Assembly (NCBI GenBank): GCA_029309925.1
Contig: JARKND010000005.1
Span: 806,001-870,000 of the forward strand
Direction of reading: 5' to 3'
Origin: Fulvivirgaceae bacterium JP3-4
GTDB taxonomy: Bacteria > Bacteroidota > Bacteroidia > Cytophagales > Cyclobacteriaceae
DNA length: 64,000 nucleotides
The notes under the pieces are model-generated. The model was not told the DNA's origin. It worked only from the letters and a program-made list of their open reading frames with translations, and made no database searches. Positions 1 through 9,181 of this stretch are shown here, piece by piece. A program made the translations under genes and the position numbers. Numbering within the stretch: position 1 is the first letter of the stretch; each line of letters begins with the position of its first letter.

Positions 1-391
1 CGGCAGCAGTCTGAAGCGATATGTAATTGCCGTACTTCATTTTCTCGCTCGAGCAATCGTAAACGCCATATTCGAAGTCGTACTTGATGCTGCGTTTTTC
101 GAACTCTGATTTTAGCAGGTATTCGAGAAGGTTGCTGTCTACCTCACCGTTCACCATCACCACGAAATAATTTGTCGAAACCTGCTTCACAGGATTCATT
201 GCAGGCGAGGGGGTGTTGTTGATCTCGTAGATCTGGTGCGCAACGTTGAAGAGTGCGGTGTTTACTGTTCGCTCAAATTCGGCTTCTTTTAAGTCGAACG
301 CACGTCTTACCCAGTACAGCTGCGTAATAGTGATTCCAACGATACAAATCGTTGCCAGAATAACGATAAAGCGGATGGACGAACTTTTCAC
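1..391 (-). CDS. Sensor histidine kinase, N-terminal part (cut by window edge)
   Basis: Reading the minus strand from a GTG at 391 gives an open frame of 130 codons that runs off the left edge. It begins with a short basic segment and one strongly hydrophobic membrane helix (about residues 5-25), followed by a periplasmic-looking region. That region contains a motif of the type EFEKRSIKYDFEYGVYD, which I know from the sensor region of Bacteroidota two-component kinases. The kinase domain itself lies outside the window, so the assignment rests on this N-terminal region only. The gene is divergent from the DUF1573 gene with about 150 bp between them. No ATG is available upstream in frame. Confidence 0.6.
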   Translation of the reverse strand, partial: MKSSSIRFIVILATICIVGITITQLYWVRRAFDLKEAEFERTVNTALFNVAHQIYEINNTPSPAMNPVKQVSTNYFVVMVNGEVDSNLLEYLLKSEFEKRSIKYDFEYGVYDCSSEKMKYGNYISLQTAA

Positions 392-538
392 CTTATAAAA
401 TTACTATAAACCTAAATTTACAAGCTATCTTTAACACTTCATTAACAATAATTAGAATCCTGTTAACACGAAATTTGCGTCTTCCATGCGAAGTTTGTGA
501 TGTCAGTAAATGAAATCTCTGTAAACAATTAAAGTATT

Positions 539-961
539 ATGAAAAAAATAACGCTAACACTCTTCTCTCTATTGCTGGTTGCCAGCGTGTTTGCCCAGGA
601 AAAAGATGTCAAGGTAAAGCCTTCAAAAGCGCTCGTTGACCAGCCAGTATTCAGCTGGACATCAACGCAGCATGATTTCGGCAAGATCAAAGTCGGTGTT
701 CCTGTAACGCATGAGTTCACTTTCACCAACACAGGTGATGTGCCTCTGATCATTTCAACCGTTCAGGCTTCATGTGGATGCACCGTTGCCGATTACTCGA
801 AAGATCCTATCGCACCGAAAGGCAAGGGATTCATCAAAGCAACATTTAACGCGGCATCGGTAGGAGTGTTCTCAAAGACGCTTACCGTCAATGCCAACAC
901 CGAAGAAGGTGTGGTTTATCTTACCATCAAAGGCGAGGTAGTTCAGAATGTGATGCCGTAA
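539..961 (+). CDS. DUF1573 domain secreted protein
   Basis: The 140-residue protein starts with a signal peptide (MKKITLTLFSLLLVASVFAQ). It continues with a single Ig-like DUF1573 domain: HDFGKIKVGVPVTHEFTFTN, then the conserved ASCGCT cysteine motif, then a C-terminal strand ending in IKGEVV. DUF1573 proteins are common in Bacteroidota as small secreted or periplasmic proteins of unknown biochemical function. The family and the export signal are clear from sequence; a function is not. It is followed at once by a strong hairpin terminator, so it appears monocistronic. Confidence 0.9.
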   Translation: MKKITLTLFSLLLVASVFAQEKDVKVKPSKALVDQPVFSWTSTQHDFGKIKVGVPVTHEFTFTNTGDVPLIISTVQASCGCTVADYSKDPIAPKGKGFIKATFNAASVGVFSKTLTVNANTEEGVVYLTIKGEVVQNVMP

Positions 962-982
962 CAGTTGTTAGGCAAAAATATC

Positions 983-1014
983 AAGGCTTCTGTGGAGACA
1001 CGGAAGCCTTTTTT
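983..1014 (+). terminator. Rho-independent terminator after the DUF1573 gene
   Basis: AAGGCTTC (983-990) pairs with GAAGCCTT (1003-1010). An inner GTG/CAC pairing around a GAGA loop adds stability, and the run of six T (1009-1014) completes a classical terminator. Confidence 0.85.
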
Positions 1015-1089
1015 GTTCTCAGGAAACGTTTTCAGAAAATTTATTGAAGAATTAGAATCGCAAATAGCATCCGCATGCCTTGGTAATGA

Positions 1090-1097
1090 TAAATTTG
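1090..1097 (+). promoter_or_regulatory. Bacteroidota -7 element for the PEP carboxylase gene
   Basis: TAAATTTG fits the Bacteroidota housekeeping -7 consensus TAnnTTTG. It lies 21 bp before the ATG at 1119, which argues for that ATG and against the in-frame TTG at 1080 or ATG at 1086, both upstream of the element. No convincing -33 TTG is visible. Confidence 0.5.
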
Positions 1098-1118
1098 TTT
1101 GACGCCAAAAAACAACCA

Positions 1119-3686
1119 ATGTCAGCAAACTTTAACCAGGCCGTTTCTACACGCTATCACATTTACAACAGCCTTTTCCTGAATCTTCCGTACTCGGGTA
1201 TTTACAGAACCGGAACACTTCTTCCACTTTTGCAGCAAGCCTGCGAGAAAGGTTTCGAAGAGGGCAACGACCCGAAAGGAATTATTGAAAAATTCTTTGC
1301 GGATTTTACGCCCAAAGCCACGACTGCCGAGAAGTTCGACCTGTTGTTCAATTTTATTCAATACACCGAGCGCCAGGTTGTGTTATTCGACTCCATTGAA
1401 GATGCTGCGTTTGATAAGATCAATGACATCAATGGAAAAGGAACACTCACTGCACTACTGTTAAGGGCCGGTACAGAAGGTTACCTGGATGCTTTGAAAA
1501 AGAAACTGGAAGATTTCAGTGTACGCATTGTTCTGACCGCGCACCCGACACAATTTTATCCGGGGCATGTGCTTGCCATCATCAATGACCTTGAGGAAGC
1601 AATCCGGCAGGGACATCTCGAACACATCAATTTACTACTGCGCCAACTTGGGAAGACAGGATTTATCAATCGGGAAAAACCAACACCTTATGATGAAGCC
1701 GCAAGCCTGACCTGGTATCTCGAAAATGTTTTTTATGAAGCTGCTCCGCAGATCTTTTTGAAATTGATGGCAGGTTTGCAGATCAGTCCGGAGGAATGGA
1801 CAAACTACGACCTCGTGAAAATCGGCTTCTGGCCGGGTGGCGACCGTGACGGGAATCCGTTTGTGACACATGAAATCACGCTGCAGGTAGCCGCCAGGTT
1901 GCAACAATCGCTCACACGTTGTTATTACAGAGATGTTCGCTTTTTGAAACGCAGACTCACGTTTAAGGGAGTTGCAAACATTATTGCTGATGTTGAAAGA
2001 AAAATTTATCCGCTCGCGTATGGCTCCGGTGAAGGCGGTTATGAATCGGCTGAAGAATTGTTGAGTGATTTGCTCAAGGCGCGAACCGCCATTGTTGAAG
2101 ATCACCGCGGTTTATTTCTCGACCTGCTCGATGAAGTAATCCTGAAGGTCAGAATCTTCGGATTTTACTTTGCGAGCATGGACATACGCCAGGATAGCCG
2201 AAAACATATTTACGCATGGGAAGCTATTCTTAAACAACTTGAGAATAAAGAACCGAGGGTAAAAGATCTCGCATCCAAATCGGAGAAGGAGCAAATCGAC
2301 ACTTTGCTTTCGCTGAAATTTACTCCCGCTACGATGAAGTTTGAAGACCCGTTCGTTACAGAGCTCATCGAAAGCATCAAGGTCATCGGGAAAATCCAGA
2401 AACGCAACAGCGAAGAGGGATGTCATCGTTACGTGATCAGCAATTGCCAGTCTGCGCTGGATGTAATTCGGGTATATCAGCTTGCGCGATTGCTGCTTGC
2501 CCAGCGTGATAATCTCTCTGTTGATATTGTACCCTTGTTTGAGACAATAGAAGATCTTGCAGCGGCACCGAAAGTAATGCGGGCATTGTATGATATCACG
2601 GATTATCGCGAGCACCTGAAACGCAGAGAAAATAAGCAGACCATCATGCTTGGATTTTCAGACGGGACAAAAGACGGTGGATATCTGCGGGCAAACTGGA
2701 GCATTTTCCGCGCAAAGGAAAATCTCACGCTGCTTTCAAGAGAATATGGATTGACCGCTGTGTTTTTTGATGGGCGAGGTGGTCCTCCTGCGCGCGGTGG
2801 CGGAAACACCCACGACTTTTATGCATCGCTCGGGGAGACCATCGAGGATAAAGAAGTTCAGATCACAATACAGGGCCAGACGATCAGTTCAAATTTCGGT
2901 AAGCCCGTTTCGTGTCAATACAATCTTGAGCAGCTTGTTTCTGCCGGGATCGAGAACGATGTCTTCAAGAACAAAAAAATTCATTTTTCAGAAAAGGAGA
3001 AAGAGATCCTTGAATCGTTGGCCGAGGCGGGACACAAGGCATATCTCGCACTGAAGAACCATGAAAAGTTTGTTCCTTACCTGGAAAAAATCACTCCGCT
3101 GTCCTTCTTTGGAGACACTAACATCGGTTCACGCCCCGTAAAACGCAGCTCTGGTGACAAGCTCAAGTTTGAGGATCTCCGCGCAATTCCGTTTGTCGGA
3201 TCATGGGCGCAGATGAAACAAAATGTCCCTGGATTTTATGGTGTGGGCAGCGCGCTGAATGCGTTAAAACGAGCTGGAAAATTTGAGGAGGTGAAGAAAC
3301 TTTATGCTGACTCGTTGTTCTTCCGCACACTCCTGGCCAATAGTATGATGTCGCTGACGAAATCATATTTCCCGGCTACGGCCTACTTGCGAAAAGACAA
3401 AGAGTTTGGCGATTTCTGGCAGATGATTTTCGATGAGTATAAACTGTCAATTGAAATGATTCTTGAAGTGTCAGGGCTTACCGAACTCATGCAAAACAAC
3501 CCGATGAACCGCGATTCGGTTAAGCTTCGGGAAAGGATCGTGTTGCCCCTGATAACCATTCAGCAATACGCACTGCAGCATCTTCGCGAAGGCGCTCCAG
3601 ATGACACCGAATTTGAAAAACAGTATCGCAAGCTGGTGCTTCGCTGTATGTTCGGTATCATTAACGCAGCGAGGAATTCTGCCTAA
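1119..3686 (+). CDS. ppc: Phosphoenolpyruvate carboxylase
   Basis: The product (855 residues from the ATG at 1119) catalyses carboxylation of phosphoenolpyruvate to oxaloacetate, an anaplerotic reaction in the cytoplasm. Family motifs appear in order: LTAHPTQFYP (the TAHPT histidine motif), FWPGGDRDGNPF (the GGDRDGNP motif), MLGFSDGTKDGG, FDGRGGPPARGGG (the glycine loop, FHGRGGxxGRGG in classical enzymes), QGQTISSNFG, SRPVKR and LRAIPFVGSW. Length is slightly below the classical 880-920 residues. The extreme C-terminus ends RNSA instead of the usual RNTG. Several motifs deviate from the enterobacterial type, as I would expect for the Bacteroidota branch. The gene has its own promoter element and no obvious operon partner. 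Confidence 0.93.
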   Translation: MSANFNQAVSTRYHIYNSLFLNLPYSGIYRTGTLLPLLQQACEKGFEEGNDPKGIIEKFFADFTPKATTAEKFDLLFNFIQYTERQVVLFDSIEDAAFDKINDINGKGTLTALLLRAGTEGYLDALKKKLEDFSVRIVLTAHPTQFYPGHVLAIINDLEEAIRQGHLEHINLLLRQLGKTGFINREKPTPYDEAASLTWYLENVFYEAAPQIFLKLMAGLQISPEEWTNYDLVKIGFWPGGDRDGNPFVTHEITLQVAARLQQSLTRCYYRDVRFLKRRLTFKGVANIIADVERKIYPLAYGSGEGGYESAEELLSDLLKARTAIVEDHRGLFLDLLDEVILKVRIFGFYFASMDIRQDSRKHIYAWEAILKQLENKEPRVKDLASKSEKEQIDTLLSLKFTPATMKFEDPFVTELIESIKVIGKIQKRNSEEGCHRYVISNCQSALDVIRVYQLARLLLAQRDNLSVDIVPLFETIEDLAAAPKVMRALYDITDYREHLKRRENKQTIMLGFSDGTKDGGYLRANWSIFRAKENLTLLSREYGLTAVFFDGRGGPPARGGGNTHDFYASLGETIEDKEVQITIQGQTISSNFGKPVSCQYNLEQLVSAGIENDVFKNKKIHFSEKEKEILESLAEAGHKAYLALKNHEKFVPYLEKITPLSFFGDTNIGSRPVKRSSGDKLKFEDLRAIPFVGSWAQMKQNVPGFYGVGSALNALKRAGKFEEVKKLYADSLFFRTLLANSMMSLTKSYFPATAYLRKDKEFGDFWQMIFDEYKLSIEMILEVSGLTELMQNNPMNRDSVKLRERIVLPLITIQQYALQHLREGAPDDTEFEKQYRKLVLRCMFGIINAARNSA

Positions 3687-3772
3687 ACCTGACCGCAGAA
3701 TAACAACCCCGGAAAGCCGGACTTACATAGTGCGTAGGAAATTGGTACCTTCATCCTGTTAAATCCCAGGTT

Positions 3773-4480
3773 ATGAAGGCCTATACATCTCTCGCTATCG
3801 TATTGTTGTGGGGTTGTTCAACCTCTGAAAAGCAATCTTCAGCTGTTGAGGATTCAACTGCGGCCACCGATTCTGTGTCCGGGATAGAAGAGGTTTCCAA
3901 TGAGGATCTGGCTACGGACGAGGATGTCCCGGAAGACACAAGCGCGCTCGATGATCGTTTCACCGCCTGGAAGGATGCTGTTGACAGTGCTAAAGACACT
4001 CTGCTTGAAGTGAGCGTCAATACAAAACAGTACGAGGCAAGTTCCGATGTTACGTGGTACTTCGATTCTGACATCAACCCCGTTTATTTTTACGAGTCGT
4101 GGTCTGTTGAGGGCAATCATGGTTCAACGGAGAGAATTGTGAAAGATGGTTCTGTAGTCTGCTCGACTGTCGAAGAGAATTCAACTACTGAGAAGTGGTG
4201 TGTCTCAACCGGTGGATTGCGTACAATGGCGGATGAAAATTCCGGGGAGGAATCGAAAACATATCTTGATGACGTCTATGGCAATGAGCAAACTGCATCA
4301 TTGAAAAATGATCTTGCAACGCTTACCAGCCTTCTGCGTGAAGCTGAAGTCACTGAACAGGATGATGAGTCGCTGACCTTGCGCATCGAGGAAGTTGTAA
4401 ATCACGGTGAAGAGTTCACTGAATACGTTGAGGTAAGGATACCCAGAAAAGTCCTCGAAGGGTTGGGTGTGGAAAAGTAA
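3773..4480 (+). CDS. Putative lipoprotein, function unknown
   Basis: The 235-residue protein begins with a short lipoprotein signal (MKAYTSLAIVLLWGC, lipobox LLWGC). An acidic Ser/Thr/Asp-rich linker (about residues 18-62) is followed by a compact domain with alternating strands and two further cysteines (VVCSTVEENSTTEKWCVS). I do not recognise the family. The acidic linker and export signal suggest an outer-membrane-anchored or periplasmic lipoprotein. It stands alone between PEP carboxylase and the convergent VWA gene. Confidence 0.7.
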   Translation: MKAYTSLAIVLLWGCSTSEKQSSAVEDSTAATDSVSGIEEVSNEDLATDEDVPEDTSALDDRFTAWKDAVDSAKDTLLEVSVNTKQYEASSDVTWYFDSDINPVYFYESWSVEGNHGSTERIVKDGSVVCSTVEENSTTEKWCVSTGGLRTMADENSGEESKTYLDDVYGNEQTASLKNDLATLTSLLREAEVTEQDDESLTLRIEEVVNHGEEFTEYVEVRIPRKVLEGLGVEK

Positions 4481-4548
4481 GCAGCGGAAGTGCACGTGAC
4501 TCCAACACAATCACGCGCTTTCTCCCGCTACACCCTTACTATGAAAAA

Positions 4549-6408
4549 TCATTTCTTTGCTACAAGTCCAAACGCCTTAGCCATCTTTACAAACTCCGCA
4601 CGATATCCCTCTTCATCTTCGCCACGCGCACCCTGGGCTAGTTTGATCACCTCTTCGAATGAGTAATGCTTAACATATTCTGATTCGCGCAGCAACATCC
4701 CGAACGCTGCCACGGACGCAGCCCATCTGAAATTGTCCGATGCCTTTGCCAGAGCGATATTTGAATCAACGAGCGGATGTACGATCAGCAGACTCTTATC
4801 GCCATCCGGTTTTTTATACCTGAATTTTACGGTCAGCAACTCGTCCGCGTATTGCCCATCCGTTGCAGGTGATGGCGTCTGATATTTCAGCGCATCAACA
4901 TTGAAGAATTCACTCTTCACGCCTACGGGGATTATCTCATAGAGGGCAGTCACTGTGTGCCCGGAGCCAAGTTCACCTGCATCCTTCTTGTCGTTGTTGA
5001 AGTCTTCGCTCTTCAGCATGCGGTTTTCATATCCAATCAGTCTATAAGCGCTCACTTTTGCAGGATTGAATTCCACCTGCAGTTTCACATCCTTGGCAAT
5101 CGTAAACATCGTCCCGCCAAACTCCGTTACGAGGACTTTCTGAGCTTCGGTGATGTTGTCGATGTAAGCATAGTTTCCATTGCCCTTGTCTGATAGAATT
5201 TCAAGCTTTGAGTCTTTGTAGTTACCCATTCCGTATCCGAGCACCGTCAGAAAGATCCCGTCTTCTCTTTTTTCTTCAATAAGTTTCTCCATCTCTTCGT
5301 TGCTCGATGCTCCTACGTTGAAGTCTCCATCCGTACAGAGGATTACACGATTGTTCCCCCGAGGCCTGAAGTTTTCCTTCGCAAGTGCATAAGCGAGTCT
5401 GATGCCCTGGCCTCCGGCAGTCGATCCGCCAGCCTGTAGCTGATCAAGTGCCCGCAGGATTTTCTTCTTGTTGTCACCGGGAGTTGGGTCGAGCACAATG
5501 CCAGCGGCACCCGCATACACAACAATGGAAACACGGTCTTTGCTTCTCAGCTGTTCTACAAGCATTTTCATGGATGTGATTACCAGCGGAAGTTTGTTGG
5601 CCGCATCCATTGAACCCGAAACATCGATCAGGAAAACCAGATTCGATGCGGGGAGTTCTTCCTGATCGACTTTCTTCCCCTGCAGACCGATCTTCACAAG
5701 GCGATGCTCAGCATTCCACGGGGCTGAAGAAATTTCGGTGTGAATTGCAAATGGATGCTCATCGCCCGGACCCTCGTAGTTATAGTCGAAGTAGTTGATC
5801 ATTTCTTCAATACGCACCGCATCCTTTGGCGGACGCTGTCCGTTGTTGATGAAGCGTCTCACATTGCTATAGGAAGCTGCGTCAACATCAATAGAGAAAG
5901 TTGACAACGGACTGCTTGTTGCATCATGAAAGATATTTTCCTGGACTCCCTCATAGTCTTCGTTGTTGGGCTCTGGCGCGAGGAAAACCTGATCACTTGT
6001 AATTTTATTGCGCTGTTTCCTTCGTTCTGACTTTACGGTAGAAACACCAGCCGCAACGCCTCGCAACGTACGAGTCGAATAGCCAGTCACTACTACTTCA
6101 GAGAGTTGGGTGGCATCTGGCTCCATCGCAACGTTGATAACGCTGTTTGCTCCAACAACCACTTCTACGGATTTTAACCCGATGAAGGAAAACGTCAGAG
6201 TCGCACCAGTAGCCGGCACGTTGATCGAATAATCTCCCTGCGCATCCGTGGCTACTCCCGTTGAGGTTCCCTTTATTGCAACGCTCACACCAGGTAACGG
6301 AGTGCCATCTTCCGCGTTTGTGACTTTTCCTGTGATCGTTCGCTGGTTCACCTGCTGAAATGATGACAATAGGAATACTGTCATGAGCAAAACCCATAAT
6401 TTTTTCAT
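4549..6408 (-). CDS. von Willebrand factor A protein with CarboxypepD_reg-like domain
   Basis: The 619-residue protein has a signal peptide and then a CarboxypepD_reg-like beta sandwich (about residues 23-110: ITGKVTNAEDGTPLPGVSV ... LSEVVVTGY). A YfbK-type N-terminal region (NEDYEGVQENIFHDATSSPLSTFSID) precedes a VWA domain with the MIDAS motif DVSGS at residues 262-266, and the C-terminal region is of the DUF3520 type. The family is widespread in Bacteroidota; its ligand is unknown. It is divergent from the ECF sigma factor at 6493. Its CarboxypepD_reg domain resembles the one in the TonB fusion protein at 7049, which suggests a functional link. Confidence 0.88.
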   Translation of the reverse strand: MKKLWVLLMTVFLLSSFQQVNQRTITGKVTNAEDGTPLPGVSVAIKGTSTGVATDAQGDYSINVPATGATLTFSFIGLKSVEVVVGANSVINVAMEPDATQLSEVVVTGYSTRTLRGVAAGVSTVKSERRKQRNKITSDQVFLAPEPNNEDYEGVQENIFHDATSSPLSTFSIDVDAASYSNVRRFINNGQRPPKDAVRIEEMINYFDYNYEGPGDEHPFAIHTEISSAPWNAEHRLVKIGLQGKKVDQEELPASNLVFLIDVSGSMDAANKLPLVITSMKMLVEQLRSKDRVSIVVYAGAAGIVLDPTPGDNKKKILRALDQLQAGGSTAGGQGIRLAYALAKENFRPRGNNRVILCTDGDFNVGASSNEEMEKLIEEKREDGIFLTVLGYGMGNYKDSKLEILSDKGNGNYAYIDNITEAQKVLVTEFGGTMFTIAKDVKLQVEFNPAKVSAYRLIGYENRMLKSEDFNNDKKDAGELGSGHTVTALYEIIPVGVKSEFFNVDALKYQTPSPATDGQYADELLTVKFRYKKPDGDKSLLIVHPLVDSNIALAKASDNFRWAASVAAFGMLLRESEYVKHYSFEEVIKLAQGARGEDEEGYRAEFVKMAKAFGLVAKK

Positions 6409-6492
6409 AGGTATTAAGATTTATTTCTTAAGAGATGCTGAAGCACTGCGCATTCCACACTTGCTTCGGTGAAAATTTTGTTATTTTGAAAA

Positions 6493-7056
6493 ATGCTGTC
6501 GGCAGAGTTGTACAAAAATCATCAGGACGAGGAGCTCGTTGACCTATACCGTAAGTCAGGAGATGTGGCCATAGTGGGCGAGCTCTACAACCGGTACACC
6601 GCCATGACCTATGGTGTGTGCCTCAAGTATCTGAAGGATCGTGAGGAAAGCCGCGATGCGGTGATGCAAATCTTCGAAAAGCTCATCGACACCCTGAAAG
6701 ACCATGAAATCAGTCAATTCAAGGGCTGGTTATACGTTACAGCCCGAAATTTCTGCCTTATGCAGCTCAGGGCTGGAAAAAATAAAAAATTTGAAGAAAT
6801 TTCACCTTTCCTTATGGAATCCGGGGAGGATGTGCATCTGCAAGAAGGCCCGGAAATAGAGTCAAATCTGAGTAAATTGGAAGGCTGTATTGAACGGTTG
6901 CCCGAGGAACAAAAACTGTGCGTGCGGCTGTTTTACCTGGAGAAGAAATGTTACAAGGAAATCACTGAACTCACCGGCTTCGACCTCAACAAAGTAAAAA
7001 GTTATATCCAGAACGGTAAGCGAAATCTGAAGATCTGCATGGAGCGTCATGAGTAA
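6493..7056 (+). CDS. ECF-type RNA polymerase sigma-70 factor
   Basis: The 187-residue protein has a region 2 (about residues 27-95: LYNRYTAMTYGVCLKYLKDREESRDAVMQIFEKL) and a C-terminal region 4 (about 128-182: LPEEQKLCVRLFYLEKKCYKEITELTGFDLNKVKSYIQNGKRNLK). There is no region 3, as in ECF sigma factors. It would direct RNA polymerase to a small set of promoters. The stop codon lies inside the next gene, which starts at 7049, so the two are translationally coupled. The next protein has an N-terminus of the kind found in Bacteroidota anti-sigma proteins, so it is the likely partner. Confidence 0.9.
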   Translation: MLSAELYKNHQDEELVDLYRKSGDVAIVGELYNRYTAMTYGVCLKYLKDREESRDAVMQIFEKLIDTLKDHEISQFKGWLYVTARNFCLMQLRAGKNKKFEEISPFLMESGEDVHLQEGPEIESNLSKLEGCIERLPEEQKLCVRLFYLEKKCYKEITELTGFDLNKVKSYIQNGKRNLKICMERHE

Positions 7057-8242
7057 ACGTCAACACGATATTGCACGTTATCTGCGCGGTGAAATGACCG
7101 CAGCGGAGATGCATGCGCTCGAAAAGGAGGCGTTGAACGATCCGTTTCTCTCTGACGCGCTTGAGGGTGCGCAGGCAACGCAACCCAATGAGTTCTTATT
7201 TGACCTCAGAGAGTTGCAATCTTCAGTAGCCAATCGCGCGGGAAAAAGACGGCCAAAAATGATTTCGTTCTGGAACTGGTCGATCGGAATTGCGGCAGGA
7301 CTTATCCTGGTTGCTGCGTCAGGAATTTATCTCATCGGAAAACTTTCGGTAAAACAAAATGCATTGGCTGAGCAGATGGAAGTGACAGATCGTTCCGCCT
7401 ATGGAGATGTGCAGATGAACGATACGATCGAAATCGTGATGCCAAGAGTCCGTCCGGCAATCGCATCACGTGAGGAAGTGAGAAGAATTGAGCGTGTCGC
7501 AACCGGTTTTTCTGCGAGACCAACGCAGCGAGAAGTCGAAGCCAACCTCACCGATCCATCCAGCCTCCAGATTCAACGTGAGCAACAGCCGCAGGAAAAT
7601 CCGTCACGAAATACTGCTCCTGCGCTGTCGATCAATCCACGGGTGATCCAGGGCACTGTCACATCATCGGATGATGGTTCTGCCATGCCTGGCGTAAACG
7701 TGGTGGTGCAAGGTACCAACATCGGCACGATCACGGATGCTGAAGGAAAATATGAGATCACACTGCACCAGCCGGATCAGAAGCTGGAGTTCAGCTTTAT
7801 CGGTGTGAAGACAGTGCAGGCTGAGACACGCAATAAGACAAGTGTCAACGTGGCGCTTACCCCTGATTATGAATCGTTGAGCGAAGTGGTTGTAGCGGGT
7901 AAATCCGTAAGTGACGAGGAACATCCAACTTTCAATCTCGCAGCGCCAGAAGGCGGAAAAGATGCCTACACAAAATACCTGCAGCAGAAACTTGTTTATC
8001 CAAAGCAGGCTTTAGCGAACCAGGTTGAAGGTACGGTGAGGATACGCTTTACAGTTGATGATAACGGAAACCTTAGCAACTTCAAAGTTATCAGCTCACT
8101 TGGCTACGGTTGTGACGAAGAAGCGATCAGACTCATTCGGGAAGGCCCAGGCTGGTCTCCCTCTAAGAAGAATGACAGCGCAGTTCCTGAAGAAGTGACT
8201 GTCGGGTTGAAGTTTGATATTCCGGATAAGAAAGACCCCTAA
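7049..8242 (+). CDS. Anti-sigma-like / CarboxypepD_reg / TonB C-terminal fusion protein
   Basis: The 397-residue protein combines four parts. A cytoplasmic N-terminus (DIARYLRGEMTAAEMHALEKEALNDPFLSDALEG) resembles the sigma-binding end of Bacteroidota anti-sigma proteins. One membrane helix follows at about residues 75-93 (FWNWSIGIAAGLILVAASGIYLIG). A CarboxypepD_reg-like domain spans about 197-285 (VIQGTVTSSDDGSAMPGVNV ... SEVVVAG). A TonB C-terminal domain occupies about 305-392 (YLQQKLVYPKQALANQVEGTVRIRFTVDDNG). It overlaps the ECF sigma gene by 8 bp. The periplasmic end could contact an outer-membrane receptor while the cytoplasmic end holds the sigma factor. The domain calls are from sequence; the signalling role is inference. 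Confidence 0.85.
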   Translation: MSKRQHDIARYLRGEMTAAEMHALEKEALNDPFLSDALEGAQATQPNEFLFDLRELQSSVANRAGKRRPKMISFWNWSIGIAAGLILVAASGIYLIGKLSVKQNALAEQMEVTDRSAYGDVQMNDTIEIVMPRVRPAIASREEVRRIERVATGFSARPTQREVEANLTDPSSLQIQREQQPQENPSRNTAPALSINPRVIQGTVTSSDDGSAMPGVNVVVQGTNIGTITDAEGKYEITLHQPDQKLEFSFIGVKTVQAETRNKTSVNVALTPDYESLSEVVVAGKSVSDEEHPTFNLAAPEGGKDAYTKYLQQKLVYPKQALANQVEGTVRIRFTVDDNGNLSNFKVISSLGYGCDEEAIRLIREGPGWSPSKKNDSAVPEEVTVGLKFDIPDKKDP

Positions 8243-8404
8243 ATTCCATAAAGGGGACTTTGGTACTTCGTAGTATGTGCAGAGGTTATTCACTAGTGCA
8301 ATCCCGATCAACGGCATAAAAAAACCCTCGCGTCACGAGGGTTCCTGAGTAGTCGATATCTCCGAAAGTAAATTCTTCAAAGTCCCCTTTAGGGGATTTA
8401 GGGG
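8236..8404. repeat. 27-bp imperfect inverted repeat flanking a terminator
   Basis: The arm at 8236-8262 and the arm at 8378-8404 are reverse complements with 25 of 27 matches; the inner 14 bp (8249-8262 against 8378-8391) match perfectly. The left arm overlaps the end of the TonB-fusion gene and the right arm abuts the stop codon of the response-regulator gene. The arms are built from CCCCTAAA/TTTAGGGG and AAAGGGGACTTTG blocks. I recall similar short repeats in other Bacteroidota intergenic regions, but cannot verify this here. Confidence 0.75.
8318..8343 (-). terminator. Rho-independent terminator for the LytTR operon
   Basis: AACCCTCG (8323-8330) pairs with CGAGGGTT (8336-8343) around a 5-base loop. 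The A-run at 8318-8324 is a T-run on the minus strand, so it terminates transcripts from the genes at 8405-10306. Confidence 0.85.
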
Positions 8405-9148
8405 TTACACCACCTTTCTTCTAATGAGCTTCGCGTACGTTCTGCTTACCGGGAAGCTTTTTCCGTTCTGCATCTTCACCACCATGCCACCGTTAAAATG
8501 TTTTTCAATTTCTTTCAGTGAATTGATGTTGATGATCGTGCTGCGGTGAACGCGGATGAACATCTCGGGATTCAGGATTTCTTCCAGTTTGCCGATGCCG
8601 GATGAACTCACGAACTGATCATTCTTTGTTGTCAGAATCGTATAATCACCGGATGCTTCCAGGTACACAATTTCATCTACCGGGAGATTCAGAAGCTTTT
8701 CTGATTTCTGAACGAAGATGTGCGAGTCGTATGAAGTCTTATTTTCCGTCTTCATACTGCGAAGAAGCTCACCCACGTTGTTTTGTTCGAGCTTCATCCT
8801 GCTGATGGCTCTTTCAATGGCCACCTTAAAGCGTTCCTGATCGAGTGGCTTCAGGAGATAATCGACCGCATTTTTCTCAAATGCGCGGATGGCGTATTGA
8901 TCGTAGGCCGTACAAAAAATGACAAATGGATCATGATTGATTTCATCCAGCACATCAAAGCCGGTCATGCCAGGCATCTGTACATCCAGGAAAATTAAAT
9001 CGGGTTTAAGTTTATCGATGACCTCAATCGCTTCTTTACCTTTTGAAGCTTCGCCCACAATCGTGATGTTAGGCATCTGCTGAAGGTACTCAGTGAGTAG
9101 ATCACGCGCTAGTTTTTCATCGTCTACAATAACACAGGTAATGTTCAT
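8405..9148 (-). CDS. LytTR-family response regulator
   Basis: The 247-residue protein has a receiver domain (about residues 3-120) with acidic pair D9/D10, phospho-acceptor D55 (LIFLDVQMPG), T/S switch in IFCTAYD and lysine in YLLKPLD. A LytTR DNA-binding domain follows (about 142-245: VDEIVYLEASGDYTILTT ... FIRVHRSTIINI). Such regulators bind direct repeats upstream of target genes. It lies 33 bp downstream of a LytS-type kinase gene on the same strand, so the two almost certainly form one two-component system. Targets are not evident in the window. Confidence 0.95.
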   Translation of the reverse strand: MNITCVIVDDEKLARDLLTEYLQQMPNITIVGEASKGKEAIEVIDKLKPDLIFLDVQMPGMTGFDVLDEINHDPFVIFCTAYDQYAIRAFEKNAVDYLLKPLDQERFKVAIERAISRMKLEQNNVGELLRSMKTENKTSYDSHIFVQKSEKLLNLPVDEIVYLEASGDYTILTTKNDQFVSSSGIGKLEEILNPEMFIRVHRSTIININSLKEIEKHFNGGMVVKMQNGKSFPVSRTYAKLIRRKVV

Positions 9149-9181
9149 CGGTTTATGTTTATTGTTGTGTTGGTTACAAGT

